Assembly (NCBI RefSeq): GCF_037042905.1 | Contig: NC_087251.1 | Span: 49,543,373-49,607,372 of the forward strand | Length of the DNA stretch: 64,000 nt | Source: Lytechinus pictus | Taxonomy: Eukaryota; Echinodermata; Echinoidea; Temnopleuroida; Toxopneustidae | Reading direction: 5' to 3' | Shown: positions 1-9,880 of the stretch, piece by piece | How the letters are laid out: each line of letters starts with the position of its first letter | Position numbering within the stretch: position 1 is the first letter of the stretch | Position numbers and translations under genes: made by a program | Notes under the pieces: generated by a model | Seen by the model: only the letters and a program-made list of their open reading frames with translations | Databases searched by the model: none | What the model was told of the DNA's origin: nothing

Positions 1-330
1 CAGTTCGCGCTTCGCGCTCGCATCAATTCTTAGTTAAATACACATCACCTAGGATAAGAAAAAATGTTCGGAATGTTTAATTTTCAGGTGTACATAAAAA
101 TAATGTCCAAAAGTTTGAGCTCCCAATTCGCCTCGCAATATCTCGCAAGGGTGCATATTTTAATTGTGATGTGCGCTATACAAGAACTGTTTATTATTAT
201 TATTATTATTAACAATAATTTGCGCCATGGCCAAAAAGCGAGTTTCACAACTTCAGATTTGAAATGTTTTCCAAATCGCTGGCACGCTACGCTCGCTGGC
301 GGAAAATAAAGCCTACATCAATCAGAAATA
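1..330. repeat. Remnant of the GCGAGCGCGAAGC repeat plus ATT microsatellite
   Basis: Bases 4-24 are the reverse complement of the GC-rich core that forms the array at 8.3-9.4 kb. A short ATT run lies near 190-211. No gene is seen; the open frame here is composed of low-complexity sequence. Confidence 0.5.
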
Positions 331-1400
331 ACTTCAAAAGGCTTTGCTCAACTTAATTTCTAGAATACACACAGCTACTTGACGCAGATGATAATCTCCT
401 GGTAAAAATATCCGTTTGCATCAAAAGCCCCATTTTGACATACTACTTTTATGTCAGAATTAATGGGCATTTTGATGAAACAAGTGCCCTTTTTGGCTTT
501 GCCCCCCAAACAAAAATACGTTTCGCCGCCCCTGATGCAATCCACTCCCTCACTCAGGAAAGTTTCTACGGGGGCATCTAAAAATAACTAATAATATTAT
601 TGTGCCCCGATTGGTTGACTCCAACATGTCCAATTGGAGTTCAGGGAACATTGTATGGCATGCATCTTCTGATCAATCCTTTTTTACACTGTGGGAACCG
701 ATGAAAAATCAGAGAAAGCTAATCTCGAATCGCGAGAATAATGTGCAAATTGACTTGAACACTGGATTTTTAATATATAGCGGTCGAGTTATTTTCTCAA
801 CAAAAGTCATATCCTATACATATTCAATGCACTTTTGATAAAAGTTCAGTTTTACGGTATAATCAAGTATTCTTATATTCGTGATGCATGGTTGAAGTAT
901 ATAGGGATATTAATTTTGAAAAAAAAATTACAAGGCAGACTATGGTATTGCAGAGGATCATAGATTTGCTATACTCGCATTAATGTATTTCAGTGCATTT
1001 ATTGTTTTGCGAGGGAGCGTGTAGCGACGGACAGAGCTAGAAAATTTTCGAATTTGAATAGTAAAAGCTTTAATTTTAGAGCATCAGGCGACATGAATGG
1101 AATACTGCATTACTCAATACATATGAAATGGTCTACAAACTTTTTGTTCTTTGCATGGTCGAAAATTTTTAGGGGCTTCAGCGATTTGTTTCATTTGTTT
1201 TTTTTTTTTTTTTTTTTTTTTGGGGGGGGGGGCACTTGCGTAAATCGTCTAAGGGGGATATCCCCCACTTGAATAGTATTACGTCACTCATTTACGACCG
1301 TGGTGAGGGCTTCAAGGCCCATAGAACCACACCTGTAGAAACACCTTTTTCATTTTCGAGCGCGGAACGAACCGAGGCAAAGCTTATAGTGGCAACCCCT
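331..1400. other. No gene recognised; T/G homopolymer tract
   Basis: AT-rich sequence without recognisable coding or mobile-element signature. A run of about 25 T followed directly by 11 G sits at roughly 1197-1232. Confidence 0.4.
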
Positions 1401-1407
1401 GCAACAT

Positions 1408-1993
1408 TGGTTCCACCCCATCGTGATTTGAATAAATAAAGAAAAATCAAACTAGCAAAACGCTAAAAAAATTCATCAAAATCGGATGTAAAATATTAAT
1501 GATGTGACATTTTAAAGTTTCGTTTATTTTTCACAAAAATATATGCAAATCCCAGTGACACGCAAAATTAATGAGACAGCCGATGTTGTCTATCACTCAC
1601 TATTTATTTTATTTTTATTGTACGTTTGAATTATACAATATTTTTTACAGATTTGACAATAAGGACCAACTGATCTGAACCATAATATTATTGAAACAAT
1701 GCTAATTCCACATGTTTAGGGAGGAATTAATCATTGTTTCACTTGACAATGAGGAGAAGATTTGATATTTCATTATAATAAAATACAAAGAAATAGTGAG
1801 TGGATGACGTCATCAGTCTCCCCATTTGCATACCAACCAGAATGTGCAACTGTTTTGTGGAATTAAGCGAAACTTTAAAATGTCATAACTTTCTTATCTA
1901 CACCCGATTTTGATGAAATTTTCAGTGTTATGCGTGTTGGATTTTTCTCTTTTTATTCAAATCAACTTATGATTGGGGTGGACTTGTCCTATA
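1408..1993. mobile_element. Fold-back MITE, family A (degenerate copy)
   Basis: The left end (TCCACCCC...TTTGAATAAATA) and the right end (TCAA..TGGGGTGGACTTGTCC) are inverted copies of each other and match the complete copies at 7674-8279 and 31534-32136. Both outermost termini are mutated, so the TTAA flanks seen elsewhere are lost. No open reading frame is expected or found. Confidence 0.7.
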
Positions 1994-2281
1994 GGAAATA
2001 CAACCATGTTATATACACTTTTTTATTTTTTGTACTGTACAATGTATTTTCTTTGTTATTTTGTATAAAGTTGGAACATTAATTTAATGAAATGAAAAAC
2101 ATATGTTTTGGAATGACAGGTTTGAGATAACGAGCGCATACCAAAATTTGATTAAAAAGCACGTAATGTTTATATACAAAGTATATGGTATATCCTTGTT
2201 ACCCGACACCCATGTAGCAAGACCACGATAGTATATAGTTTCCGCCTTGGCCTGATCCGGACTTTGGAAACGAAACGAGAT

Positions 2282-2289
2282 ATTTGCAT
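2282..2289 (+). promoter_or_regulatory. Octamer element of the H2B promoter
   Basis: A perfect ATTTGCAT lies about 100 bp upstream of the TATA box in the orientation typical of H2B promoters, where it binds Oct-1/POU factors. No clear CCAAT box was seen between it and the TATA box; the only CCAAT (2407-2411) lies downstream of TATA, near the inferred start. Confidence 0.65.
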
Positions 2290-2380
2290 ATACCGCCATC
2301 AAACGGATCGCTGGGTCGTAATTAGAAACCAGTGCGGGCGGGCGGGCGTTTACCAACAAAGAGCGGAGCGGAGTTCGTTC

Positions 2381-2390
2381 GTATAAATAG
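2381..2390 (+). promoter_or_regulatory. TATA box of the H2B gene
   Basis: GTATAAATAG is a strong TATA element 71 bp upstream of the ATG. Counting about 30 bp downstream places transcription start near 2411, at a TCAGTTC initiator-like sequence, giving a short 5' UTR of about 40 nt as is usual for replication-dependent histones. Confidence 0.8.
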
Positions 2391-2451
2391 CTCGGAACCC
2401 CTCGTACCAATCAGTTCATCTTCTCATCACGATTAGGGACGAACAACCATC

Positions 2452-2823
2452 ATGCCTGCCAAAGCACAGACCGCTGGAAAGAAGGGATCCAAGAAGGCTA
2501 AGGCCCCCAGGCCTAGCGGAGACAAGAAGAGGAGGAGGAAGCGAAAGGAAAGCTACGGAATCTACATCTACAAGGTTCTGAAGCAGGTCCATCCCGACAC
2601 TGGTATCTCAAGCCGTGCCATGTCCATCATGAACAGCTTCGTCAACGATGTCTTCGAACGTATTGCCGGTGAGGCTTCCCGTCTTGCCCACTACAACAAG
2701 AAGTCCACCATCAGCAGCCGTGAGGTCCAGACCGCTGTCCGTCTCCTCCTCCCCGGTGAATTGGCCAAGCACGCCGTCTCTGAGGGCACCAAGGCTGTTA
2801 CCAAGTACACCACCTCCAAGTAA
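2452..2823 (+). CDS. Histone H2B (replication-dependent, intronless)
   Basis: A 123-residue core histone that pairs with H2A in the nucleosome. The N-terminal tail (about residues 1-30) is rich in Lys/Ala/Arg and lacks the repeated SPKK-type pentapeptides of sea urchin sperm H2B, so this is a somatic late/cleavage-like type. The histone fold follows from the [13 protein letters not shown] segment. The H2B signature REVQTAV...[13 protein letters not shown] is intact near the C-terminus, and Lys118 in AVTKYTTSK corresponds to the ubiquitinated lysine of human H2B. The start is fixed by an ACCATCATG context and tail homology. A TATA box and octamer lie upstream and a canonical stem-loop downstream, so the gene is probably functional and S-phase regulated. 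It is solitary: no other histone gene is visible in the window, unlike the classical tandem quintets. Confidence 0.97.
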   Translation: MPAKAQTAGKKGSKKAKAPRPSGDKKRRRKRKESYGIYIYKVLKQVHPDTGISSRAMSIMNSFVNDVFERIAGEASRLAHYNKKSTISSREVQTAVRLLLPGELAKHAVSEGTKAVTKYTTSK

Positions 2824-2853
2824 ATTTGGTTCGCGCCACATTTGCTACAAAAC

Positions 2854-2888
2854 GGCTCTTTTTAGAGCCACCAAATATACAAGAAAGA
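2854..2888 (+). other. Histone mRNA 3' processing signal: stem-loop plus downstream element
   Basis: GGCTCTTTTTAGAGCC at 2854-2869 is a perfect 6-bp stem with a 4-nt loop matching the metazoan histone stem-loop consensus, 31 nt after the stop codon. CAAGAAAGA at 2880-2888 is the consensus histone downstream element that pairs with U7 snRNA. Together they predict a non-polyadenylated mRNA ending a few bases after the stem. Confidence 0.95.
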
Positions 2889-2889
2889 T

Positions 2890-3260
2890 ACTCTAGATTT
2901 GCTCATTTTACTTTCAGAAATTGGCATTTATTTTCATATTGAATTTATTGGACCAGATAAAAATGCTGCCATCCAGTGTATAAACAACAATCTGATTTAT
3001 GTTTCATTAAATTATGTGCCCTGTAATTATTTCCAAATGAGTCCAACTCTAATCCAGGAATTACCTACATCGAAAGGTTAATACTGTGTTTTTCATTTAT
3101 ATTTGGAAATTTCTCATGGTCGCTCTCCCATACAGCAGGGCCCACCTTTTTTTTAGGGGGTACTTTTTCATTTTTTTAAATCTCTGTCCGCCTTAATACT
3201 ATACATTGGATACTCACGCAAAGCAACAGCTTTCTAACATACCAGTGGCGTAACAGGCGG
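2890..3260. other. No gene recognised downstream of H2B
   Basis: AT-rich spacer. The 60-codon open frame at 2899-3081 shows no recognisable domain and follows the histone terminator. Confidence 0.3.
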
Positions 3261-3280
3261 GGTTGGAAGCAGTCTTGACA

Positions 3281-3612
3281 CCCCCCCCCCCCCTAGCGGA
3301 GCTCACAGGGAAAATAAATAAAAAAGGAAAAGGGGGGGGGGGGAAACGAGAAAGAAAAAGGGGAAGGGAAGAAAAGGGAAATAATATTAAAGAGGAGAAA
3401 GGCAAAACGAAAGGAAAGACGAAAGAGGAAGATAAGAGAAACATGTGAGACTGGGAATGATCATCCCGAAATACGTGAGAAAGGGGGAATACATTAAGAG
3501 ATAACAAAATATGGAACGGAAATTTATGGCGCAAAGGGAAAGAAAAGAGGCAAAAAGAAACGGGGAAAAGAGGAAGAATGGAATGAGTTAAAATGCTATA
3601 GGGAAAAGGGGG
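3281..3612. repeat. Poly-C, poly-G and A/G-rich low-complexity tract
   Basis: A run of C at 3281-3293 is followed by a run of G at about 3332-3343 and then ~260 bp of almost pure purine on the plus strand. The open frames on both strands here (KGKG/ERKRGREE-like and its antisense) are composition artefacts. Confidence 0.8.
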
Positions 3613-3631
3613 GGGGGGAATCTAGGACAAG

Positions 3632-3915
3632 TCCACCCCAACAAAAAGTTTATTTGAATAAAAATAGAAAAATCCAACTAGCATAACACTGAAAAATTCA
3701 TCAAAGTCGGTTGTTAAAGATCAAGTCCACCCCAGAAAATGTTGATTTTAATAAATAGAGAAAAAATCAAACAAGCATAACACTGAAAATTTCATCAAAA
3801 TCGGATTTAAAATAAGGAAGTTATGACATTTTAAAGTTTCGCTTATTTTCACAAAACAGTTATATGCACAACTCAGTGACATGCAAATGAGGGAGTCGAT
3901 GATGTCCATCACATA
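3632..3915. mobile_element. Fold-back MITE family A, two left-end fragments in tandem
   Basis: Two successive copies of the family-A left terminus (AAGTCCACCCC) start at about 3636 and 3722. The second runs to the internal GTCGATGATGTCC segment. Neither has its right half, so both are truncated. Confidence 0.7.
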
Positions 3916-3919
3916 AAAA

Positions 3920-4272
3920 AAAAAGGTTATCAACCCAAAATTTAGGGAGGGATGCAAAACAAAAGAAATAATCTGACAAGCAAAAAAAAGAAGGTTATCA
4001 ACCAGAATTTTAGGGCGGACCACAACAATTTTAGGGGGGTCCACCTGAATTTAGGGGGCTTGCAGGAAATAAAATTGACAAGCAAAAAGAACAAAAAGGT
4101 TATCAACATAAATTTTGGGGGGTCTGTCCCCCCACCTAAAATTTAGGGGGGACAGGACCCCCCCCCCCCCCCCCCCCGCTTCCGCTGCCTATACTATGAA
4201 CAAACTGGGGAGAGGATAATTGAAGAGGGTCGATCGATGTGACGGAGGGAGAGAGAGAGAGAGAGAGAGAGA
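3920..4272. repeat. Degenerate tandem GGTTATCAAC / TTAGGGGG units, poly-C and (AG)n
   Basis: GGTTATCAAC recurs three times (about 3925, 3992 and 4098), each followed by an AATTTTAGGG-type G-run, giving a diverged tandem repeat. A C-run of about 18 lies at 4160-4178 and an (AG)n stretch at 4248-4272. Confidence 0.6.
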
Positions 4273-4275
4273 CTC

Positions 4276-4490
4276 TTAAAGGGTGAGTCCACCTCATGGA
4301 AAAGATTATTTGAATAGAGAAAAAAAACCACACAATAATGCTGAAAATTTAATCAAAATCAGAAGTAAAATATGAAAGTTATGATATTTAAAGTTTTACT
4401 TAAGCGATGAATTTTTCGGTGTTATGCTTGTTTGATTTTTTTTTTTTTTGGGGGGGGGGGTGGTGGACTTAAATAAAAGGGGGTTTCAAG
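4276..4490. mobile_element. Fold-back MITE family A, internally deleted fragment
   Basis: A left-end-like segment (GAGTCCACCTC, TTTGAATAGAGA, CTGAAAATTTAATCAAAATC) is joined to a right-end-like segment (TCGGTGTTATGCTTG...GGTGGACTT) with the middle missing. A T/G homopolymer separates the right-end motifs. Confidence 0.55.
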
Positions 4491-5600
4491 CCCAGTGTTA
4501 TAAGCCTACATAACCTAGAAAGTCCTCGCCCTATCCCTAAGTTGTTATATGGCAAACCTCCAAAATACCCCTGACAAGTCAAGGATTTCATCCATTCTTC
4601 CTTAGGTGAGAAAAACACCAACCCCTTCAAAATTATGTTTCCGAAATGTACTGGGAAAGTACCATGGTTTCAAGAAAATTGCGAATTCTGGCACCTTAAA
4701 TATATGAAGTTTTGTATGGAAAGCAATGAGAGCTTCAGTGTGCAGACAGCTAGCGTATCGCTCACAATGCACATGCTATAGTGGAGCGATCGCGTTCCTT
4801 TTGGGGGAACTGGTATATGGCGGACAATAGAACTCGCGGGCTTCAAACAAAGGACCCTCCCGGCATATCCAGTTAGTGGAGAGATCAGTGGGTCCAACCC
4901 ATAGAGATATACATCTCTATGGTCCAACCCCGATTCAAACCTGTGTAACAAAACCCGCAAGTTGGCAGTATACAACACCATGCCGTGGCGCTCGAGCTGA
5001 TGAGTTACTAGTACGTATACGAGTTCGAAAGCATCTCACTGCAAAAAAGGGAAAGTAAGAAGGGAAAAGGAAAAAAAATGAAGAGGAGAAGAAAGAGACC
5101 ATGTCGGAATGTCCCCCACTACCCCAAGAACAAAATAACGAAGATGAAAAAGGAAAAAAATGAATATGATGATTAGGCCTACGTGACACTGACATAATTA
5201 TCATTGTGAGCTAGCTTTTGTCGCAATTTTATGAATCTGGAAGCCTAAAAAGTCTTTGCCTCCTCCTCTTATACCACATTAGGAATGCAAATAGAAAGAT
5301 GAAGGTGGGCCTTTTGGTGGCAAAGGGGGGGGGGGTGGGACAGAAGATATAAAAAGAGGACAAAGGAGTGATCAGGGGTCGGTGGCCGGTGGGGGGGGGG
5401 GGGGACGGGAGCCAAAAGTTTCCCGATCATAAACTGATAATGGTATAAACAGGCAGTGGCTTATGAGGCAAACATTTTTTAGGGGCAAGAAACAGGTGTA
5501 TCAGGCAAAATTTATTTCTTGAAAAGAAAGTTACGAGCGAAGTGATCGAGCAAAAAATTTGAGTTTCATTACCTCAAAAGTAGAAAATGTTGATAGATTT
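4491..5600. other. No gene recognised; small dyads and G-runs
   Basis: A short imperfect palindrome CATAGAGAT/ATCTCTATG occurs at about 4901-4922 inside a weakly self-complementary region (4810-4985). G-runs occur near 5325 and 5390. No convincing coding sequence is present. Confidence 0.35.
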
Positions 5601-5639
5601 GATTATCGAAAAGATAATATTAAGTATTTAAAACTTATG

Positions 5640-6140
5640 TGTAATGAATATAATCAATGTGGTCATCAAATATATTAATGGCCGATCTATACAATTATTC
5701 TCTGGCTCAAAAAATGCATTGGCTAATGTGTCTTCTTGATGCTTTGGAAATCCAATTGTGCTCATGTCAGGAGCATTGGATTTCCAAAGCATATCTCTAT
5801 GTGTTTTGCAATCATTGGGTAACACACAAATAGCAGATTCTTTGCGTGTTTGGTATATGTATCGAGAATATGCTACTTCAATTGTTGATCTTAAATTTTC
5901 TGAACTGGGCCCATGTCAGTCTTTGTGGTTTAACAAAAATATTTGATCAAAATCAAAGAAATACTTTTATAGTGACACTTTGAGATTTAATAATACCTTT
6001 ACGATTTCTGATTTTCTTAATCCACCGTTTCCAGGTCACAAGATATTTAAGGAAGTGGTCTTGGATTTCAATATTCCTCATAAGGAGCGCAGAAAATTCA
6101 ATTTCTTGGTTAAAAATACCTGAAGAGACAGTGGCCGCGG
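5640..6140 (+). pseudogene. Degenerate L1/Tx1-like retrotransposon RT C-terminal fragment
   Basis: Broken plus-strand frames read LGPCQSLWFNKNI, then after a stop YFYSDTLRFNNTFTISDFLNP. This resembles the region after the RT in Tx1/L1-type elements, where W-N-K-x-I and a conserved W/G-I-x-x-I-x-D-L block occur. Stops and frame changes make it non-functional. A related tail (AKYYIFICKFKD) follows at 6830-6950. Assignment is by motif impression only. Confidence 0.35.
5739..5792. repeat. Short hairpin: 18-bp perfect stem, bulge, short loop
   Basis: ATGCTTTGGAAATCCAAT at 5739-5756 is exactly reverse-complemented at the far arm ending 5792. A further GCTC/GAGC pairing lies inside a 3-nt bulge and the loop is 7 nt. 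It lies in the degenerate retrotransposon fragment. Confidence 0.8.
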
Positions 6141-6175
6141 ATCCAAGTTCTGAAAATGCTGATATTTCATTCATT

Positions 6176-6590
6176 CATTTCATGGTTTATTTATTTCCAG
6201 TAAAACAGTCATATACATACTGCAGCTAAAAAGCTGAAATGTATGTATTTACAAAGGCATAACAATTGCACATATAGCATAAAACAATTATGTAATAATG
6301 ATAAAACTAATGGTACATAAAAAAATTCCAGTATACAATGAAATTACAAATGAAAATATACACTTTACGAGTTTTTAAGAAGATCAATCAAATACGGTAT
6401 TGCACTGTTTAAAACGGGAGGTCCTGCATTTGTATTGCAAATACTTTTGTTTATATTTATAGTATGTTAATTGATCAATATTATTGTTAACCATTAAAAC
6501 GTTATCCGGGGTTATATTTACATCATTCTCTGTGTCAAACAGTCCCCTATTAAATCTTATGATATACAAGGATGCGATCTTTTTATTTCG
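6176..6590 (-). mobile_element. Possible 3' end of an unidentified retroelement (minus orientation)
   Basis: Starts on the plus strand with TCATGGTTTATTTATTTCC, which read on the minus strand is an AAATAAA-bearing 3' end. Similar antisense tails begin at about 32782 and 58858. The element interrupts the plus-strand L1/Tx1-like fragment. No conserved protein domain was recognised. Confidence 0.3.
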
Positions 6591-6789
6591 AAATTTTTCA
6601 CATGTGTATTGCCCTAAATAAGTTTATTTTTAAATTAAACGGAAGTACTCCCCAAAGTGCAAATTTTGTAATTAATTTGAAGTAACTATGGTTCACATTA
6701 TTTTTGCAATTGTGAAGTAGTTCTCGGCTCCCCATTTTGACAACTGATACATACAATAATAAACATGATTTTAGTTTTACCATGACCAA

Positions 6790-6960
6790 TTTTGAAAACT
6801 GACTATTTGGAGTATCACTTGATAAGTTTTTGTCCTATTTATTTTTACTGGCTAAATATTATATATTTATTTGTAAATTCAAAGATGTTTTACCAAACAT
6901 CGAGGCCTTTAAATTGTTTGTTAAAAACATAAAGACTTGGAATACTCCTCAGCATGGGCG
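6790..6960 (+). pseudogene. Continuation of the L1/Tx1-like C-terminal tail
   Basis: The plus-strand frame FLLAKYYIFICKFKDVLPN resembles the conserved C-terminal tail (W/L-L-x-A-K-Y-Y-I-x-x-C-K-F) of L1/Tx1-type ORF2 proteins. It runs into an AT microsatellite. It is a fragment without catalytic residues. Confidence 0.35.
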
Positions 6961-7038
6961 GAAATCTCTCCTTGAAGGTATAAGGGGGGACACAATTGAG
7001 TTTTCCGTTTTTATGTTCTACAGAATTACTAACTCAAA

Positions 7039-7110
7039 CATATATATATATATATACAGTATATATATATATATATCTATACACATGTATATATGTATAT
7101 TTACATGTAT

Positions 7111-7148
<38 letters not shown>

Positions 7149-7166
7149 ATATACATGTATGTATAT
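7039..7166. repeat. (AT)n / (ATGT)n microsatellite
   Basis: Alternating AT with occasional ATGT/ACATGT steps. The Ile/Tyr-rich open frames across it are artefacts. Confidence 0.95.
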
Positions 7167-7313
7167 AAATGTGTGAAGTTATACATGTACAACAGCTTTG
7201 GCAACTCTTTTTATTTAAATATTAACCCGACAAAGGAAATTATAATTGGTATAGTGTCGAAAATATGTCTATCTGACGGTTAATCGGATCGGGGTCGCCC
7301 AAGCCACTAACCC

Positions 7314-7384
7314 GTCTCTGTGGTCTAGTGGTTAAGGCACCGGCGTTCAAAGCTGGGGGCCCGGGTTCGATTCCCGGCAGAGAC
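7314..7384 (+). tRNA. tRNA-shaped gene or SINE head, anticodon loop UCA
   Basis: A complete 71-nt cloverleaf can be drawn. The acceptor stem is 7/7 paired (GTCTCTG with CAGAGAC). The D-stem is GTCT/AGGC and the anticodon stem CCGGC/GCTGG, with loop GTTCAAA. The variable loop is 4 nt, and the T-arm is CCGGG-TTCGATT-CCCGG with a perfect B box. T-run terminator-like sequence follows immediately. The anticodon would be UCA, which reads UGA. The head TGGTCTAGTGGTT resembles tRNA-Glu and the SINE heads at 47.5 and 22.5 kb, so it may be a well-preserved SINE head or tRNA pseudogene. G32 is unusual for a working tRNA. Confidence 0.5.
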
Positions 7385-7487
7385 ATTTTTCGGCATTACC
7401 AATTTTTCCAAAGGGTAGATAGCTCTGGGGAACCTTGATTTAAGCTACGCCTATACCATTGTTCTCTTCATCCATTTCTTTATTACA

Positions 7488-7491
7488 TGTA

Positions 7492-7522
<31 letters not shown>

Positions 7523-7531
7523 TTATATATT
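7488..7531. repeat. (AT)n microsatellite
   Basis: A second TA-rich run similar to that at 7.04-7.17 kb, bracketing the tRNA-shaped sequence. Confidence 0.85.
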
Positions 7532-7669
7532 TCAAGAGGGGATGTATTCATATATAACTATAGATGAAAGGCCTCAATAAATAATGCGAGCGCGAAGCGC
7601 GAGCCCAAATATGTTGATATTTCATATTGTGACCTGGAAATTGAACATTCTGAACATTCTTTGTAATCA

Positions 7670-8283
7670 TTAAAGGTCAAGTCCACCCCAGAAAAATGTT
7701 GATTTGAATAAATAGAGAAAAATCAAGGAAGCATCATGCTGAAAATTTCATCAAAATCGGATGTAAAATAAGAAAGTTATGATATTTTAAATTTTCGCTT
7801 ATTTTTCACAAAACAGTGATATGTACAACTCAGTGAAATGCAAATGAGACAGTCGATGATGTCCCTCACTCACTATTTCTTTTGTTTTTTATTGTTTGAA
7901 TTATACAATATTTCATTTTTTACAGATTTGACAATAAGGACCAACTTGATTGAACCATATAGTATTAAACAATTCTAATTGCACATGTTCAGGGAGGAAT
8001 AAATCATTGTTTCACACGACAATAGGGCAAAAATGGGATATTTCATATTTCACATAATAAAATACAAAAAAAAGAAATAGTGAGTGAGTGATGTCATCAG
8101 TCTCCTCATTTGCATACCGACAAGGATGTGAATATAACTGTTTTGTGAAATTAAGCGAAACTTTAAAATATCATAACTTTCTTATTTTGAATCTGATTTT
8201 GGTGAAATTTTCAGTGTTATGCTTGTTGGACTTTTCTCTTTTTATTCGAATCAACTTTTTGTTGGGGTGGACTTGTCCTTTAA
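7670..8283. mobile_element. Complete fold-back MITE, family A, flanked by TTAA
   Basis: The 606-bp element (7674-8279) begins AGGTCAAGTCCACCCC and ends GGGGTGGACTTGTCCT. Its outer ~190 bp on each side are inverted copies of each other, including GATTTGAATAAA, CATCAAAATCGGATGTAAAA and CTCATTTGCAT/ATGCAAATGAG-type blocks. TTAA occurs directly at both ends (7670-7673 and 8280-8283). There is no coding capacity. The centre (about 7880-8060) is non-palindromic. TTAA duplication fits the piggyBac superfamily, but no related transposase was seen. Confidence 0.85.
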
Positions 8284-8299
8284 CTAGATTCGAACCTAC

Positions 8300-9400
8300 C
8301 TAAACCATTAATGCGAGCGCGAAGCGATAGCTGAAAGTTTTTGATTTCCAACCTAAAAACTAGACATTCGTAACACTATTTCAAATCATGAACAAAATAG
8401 GAATTCAACTAAATAATAGATGCGAGCGTGAGCTGAAAGTTTTTGATTTTCTAACCTAAAAACTGGACATTCGTAACACTTTTTCAAATCATGAACAGGA
8501 TAGGAATTTAACTAAATGATAGCTGCAGCGAGCGCTAGCTGAAAGTTTTTATTTTCCAACCTAAAAACTGGACATTCATAGCACCTTAAAAAAATATGAA
8601 CAGAATAGGAATCTAATCAATGCGAGCTCGAAGCGCGAGCTGAATTTTTTTTTTGATTTTCCAACCTAAATACTGGACATTCTTAGCACTTGATAATGAA
8701 CGGAATAGGAATCTAAACAATGAATTCAAGCGCGAAGCGCTAGCTGAAAGTTTTTATTTTCCAGCCTAAATACTGGACATTCATAGCACCTTAAAAAGAA
8801 TATGAACAGAATAGGAATCTAATCAATTAATGCGAGCGCGAAGCGCGAGCTGAATTTTTTTTCATTTTCCAACCTAAATACTAGACATTGTTAGTACTTT
8901 AATTAAAAAAATTATGAACAGGATAGGAATCTAAACAATTATTGCGAGCGCGAAGCAAAAGGTGAAAGTTTTTGATTTTCCAACCTAATATACTGGACAT
9001 TCATAGTACTTTGAAATATGAACAGGATAGGAATCTAAACAATTAATGCGGGTGCGAAGCGCGAGCTGAAAGTTTTTATTTTCCAACCTAAAAACTGGAA
9101 AATCGGAACATTTTTTCAAATCATGAACAGGATAGGAATTTTACTAAACAATATTAGATTCGAGCGCGAAGCGTGTGCTGAAGGTATGTCATTTCCGGCC
9201 TAAAATTGGTATTATTAGCATATTTTAAAACGAAGGACAGGTTAGCTATTTAACTAATTTTAATTAATGTGAGCGCGAAGCATATCCTGATTTTTTTTTT
9301 CCGACCCAAAAAATCATTTTCTTTTTACCTTATAGCAATAAACAGGATAGTATCTGACTCAACGATATTACTGATGCGAGCGCGAAATTGATTTTTTATA
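8300..9400 (+). repeat. Tandem array of ~108-bp units with GCGAGCGCGAAGCGCGAGC core
   Basis: About 11 diverged head-to-tail units. GC-rich cores start near 8313, 8422, 8525, 8621, 8727, 8830, 8942, 9047, 9160, 9268 and 9375, a spacing of about 96-113 bp. Each unit continues CTGAAAGTTTTT, CCAACCTAAAAACTGGACATTC and ATGAACAGGATAGGAAT. The core is self-complementary (GCGC-GAA-GCGC), so each unit can form a hairpin. Isolated cores occur elsewhere in the window (7.59, 22.86, 61.38, 61.6 and 61.84 kb). Confidence 0.9.
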
Positions 9401-9880
9401 TTCAGATTTATATGTCAACAGGCGTATCCCGCCACAAGCATGTGCTTCTAGGGACCTACGCCTTCTTCTGTACACATAAGCTGTATATATTTATATTCTT
9501 TATGGTAATTGATTTCTTATGAATTCTTGTTAACAAAAATGAAGAAATTTTGTAAAATGGAGGAAAATAAATGTTTATTTGAAATGAAAACTGGATCTTT
9601 CAAGCACTTTTGAAATAAAGAACAAGCAGTTTATCTCAATAAGCAATGCGAGCGCAAAGCGCGAGCTATTTTTTTTAAAGATTTAAACCTACAAATTATG
9701 AAAAAGATGGATATCTTCCTAAATAAATTATTTGATTTTATATATTTCGATCTAAAAAGTGAACAAAATTCTAAGCACGTGTTGAAATAAAAAGATGGCT
9801 GTGTATTAATGCAAAGCGCGAGCGAATTTTTTTATTTTTGTACTATGACCTGAAAGTTTTTTTTTTTCCAATTATCCTCT
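9401..9880 (+). repeat. Diverged outlying units of the same GC-core repeat
   Basis: Further cores at about 9647-9665 and a weak AATGCAAAGCGCGAGC at about 9810, with the surrounding unit sequence largely decayed. Confidence 0.6.

Noticed and set aside
1-2451. A divergent H2A gene upstream of H2B
   Set aside because: No histone-like frame on either strand in this interval.
2608-2841. Minus-strand and second plus-strand open frames over H2B
   Set aside because: Shadows of the GC-rich, codon-biased histone gene.
3263-3534. Lys/Arg/Glu-rich and antisense Phe/Pro/Ser-rich frames
   Set aside because: Purine-tract composition artefacts.
6830-7283. Tyr/Ile-rich open frames
   Set aside because: Produced by the AT microsatellite; only the first ~40 codons resemble a retroelement tail.
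7670-8283. Firm assignment of the TTAA fold-backs to piggyBac
   Set aside because: Only the TTAA flanks support it; no transposase was seen and the termini do not clearly match canonical piggyBac ends.
8300-9400. CRISPR-like regular repeats and spacers
   Set aside because: Units are diverged ~108-bp tandem repeats in an intron-rich eukaryotic genome, with no identical short repeats or unique spacers.
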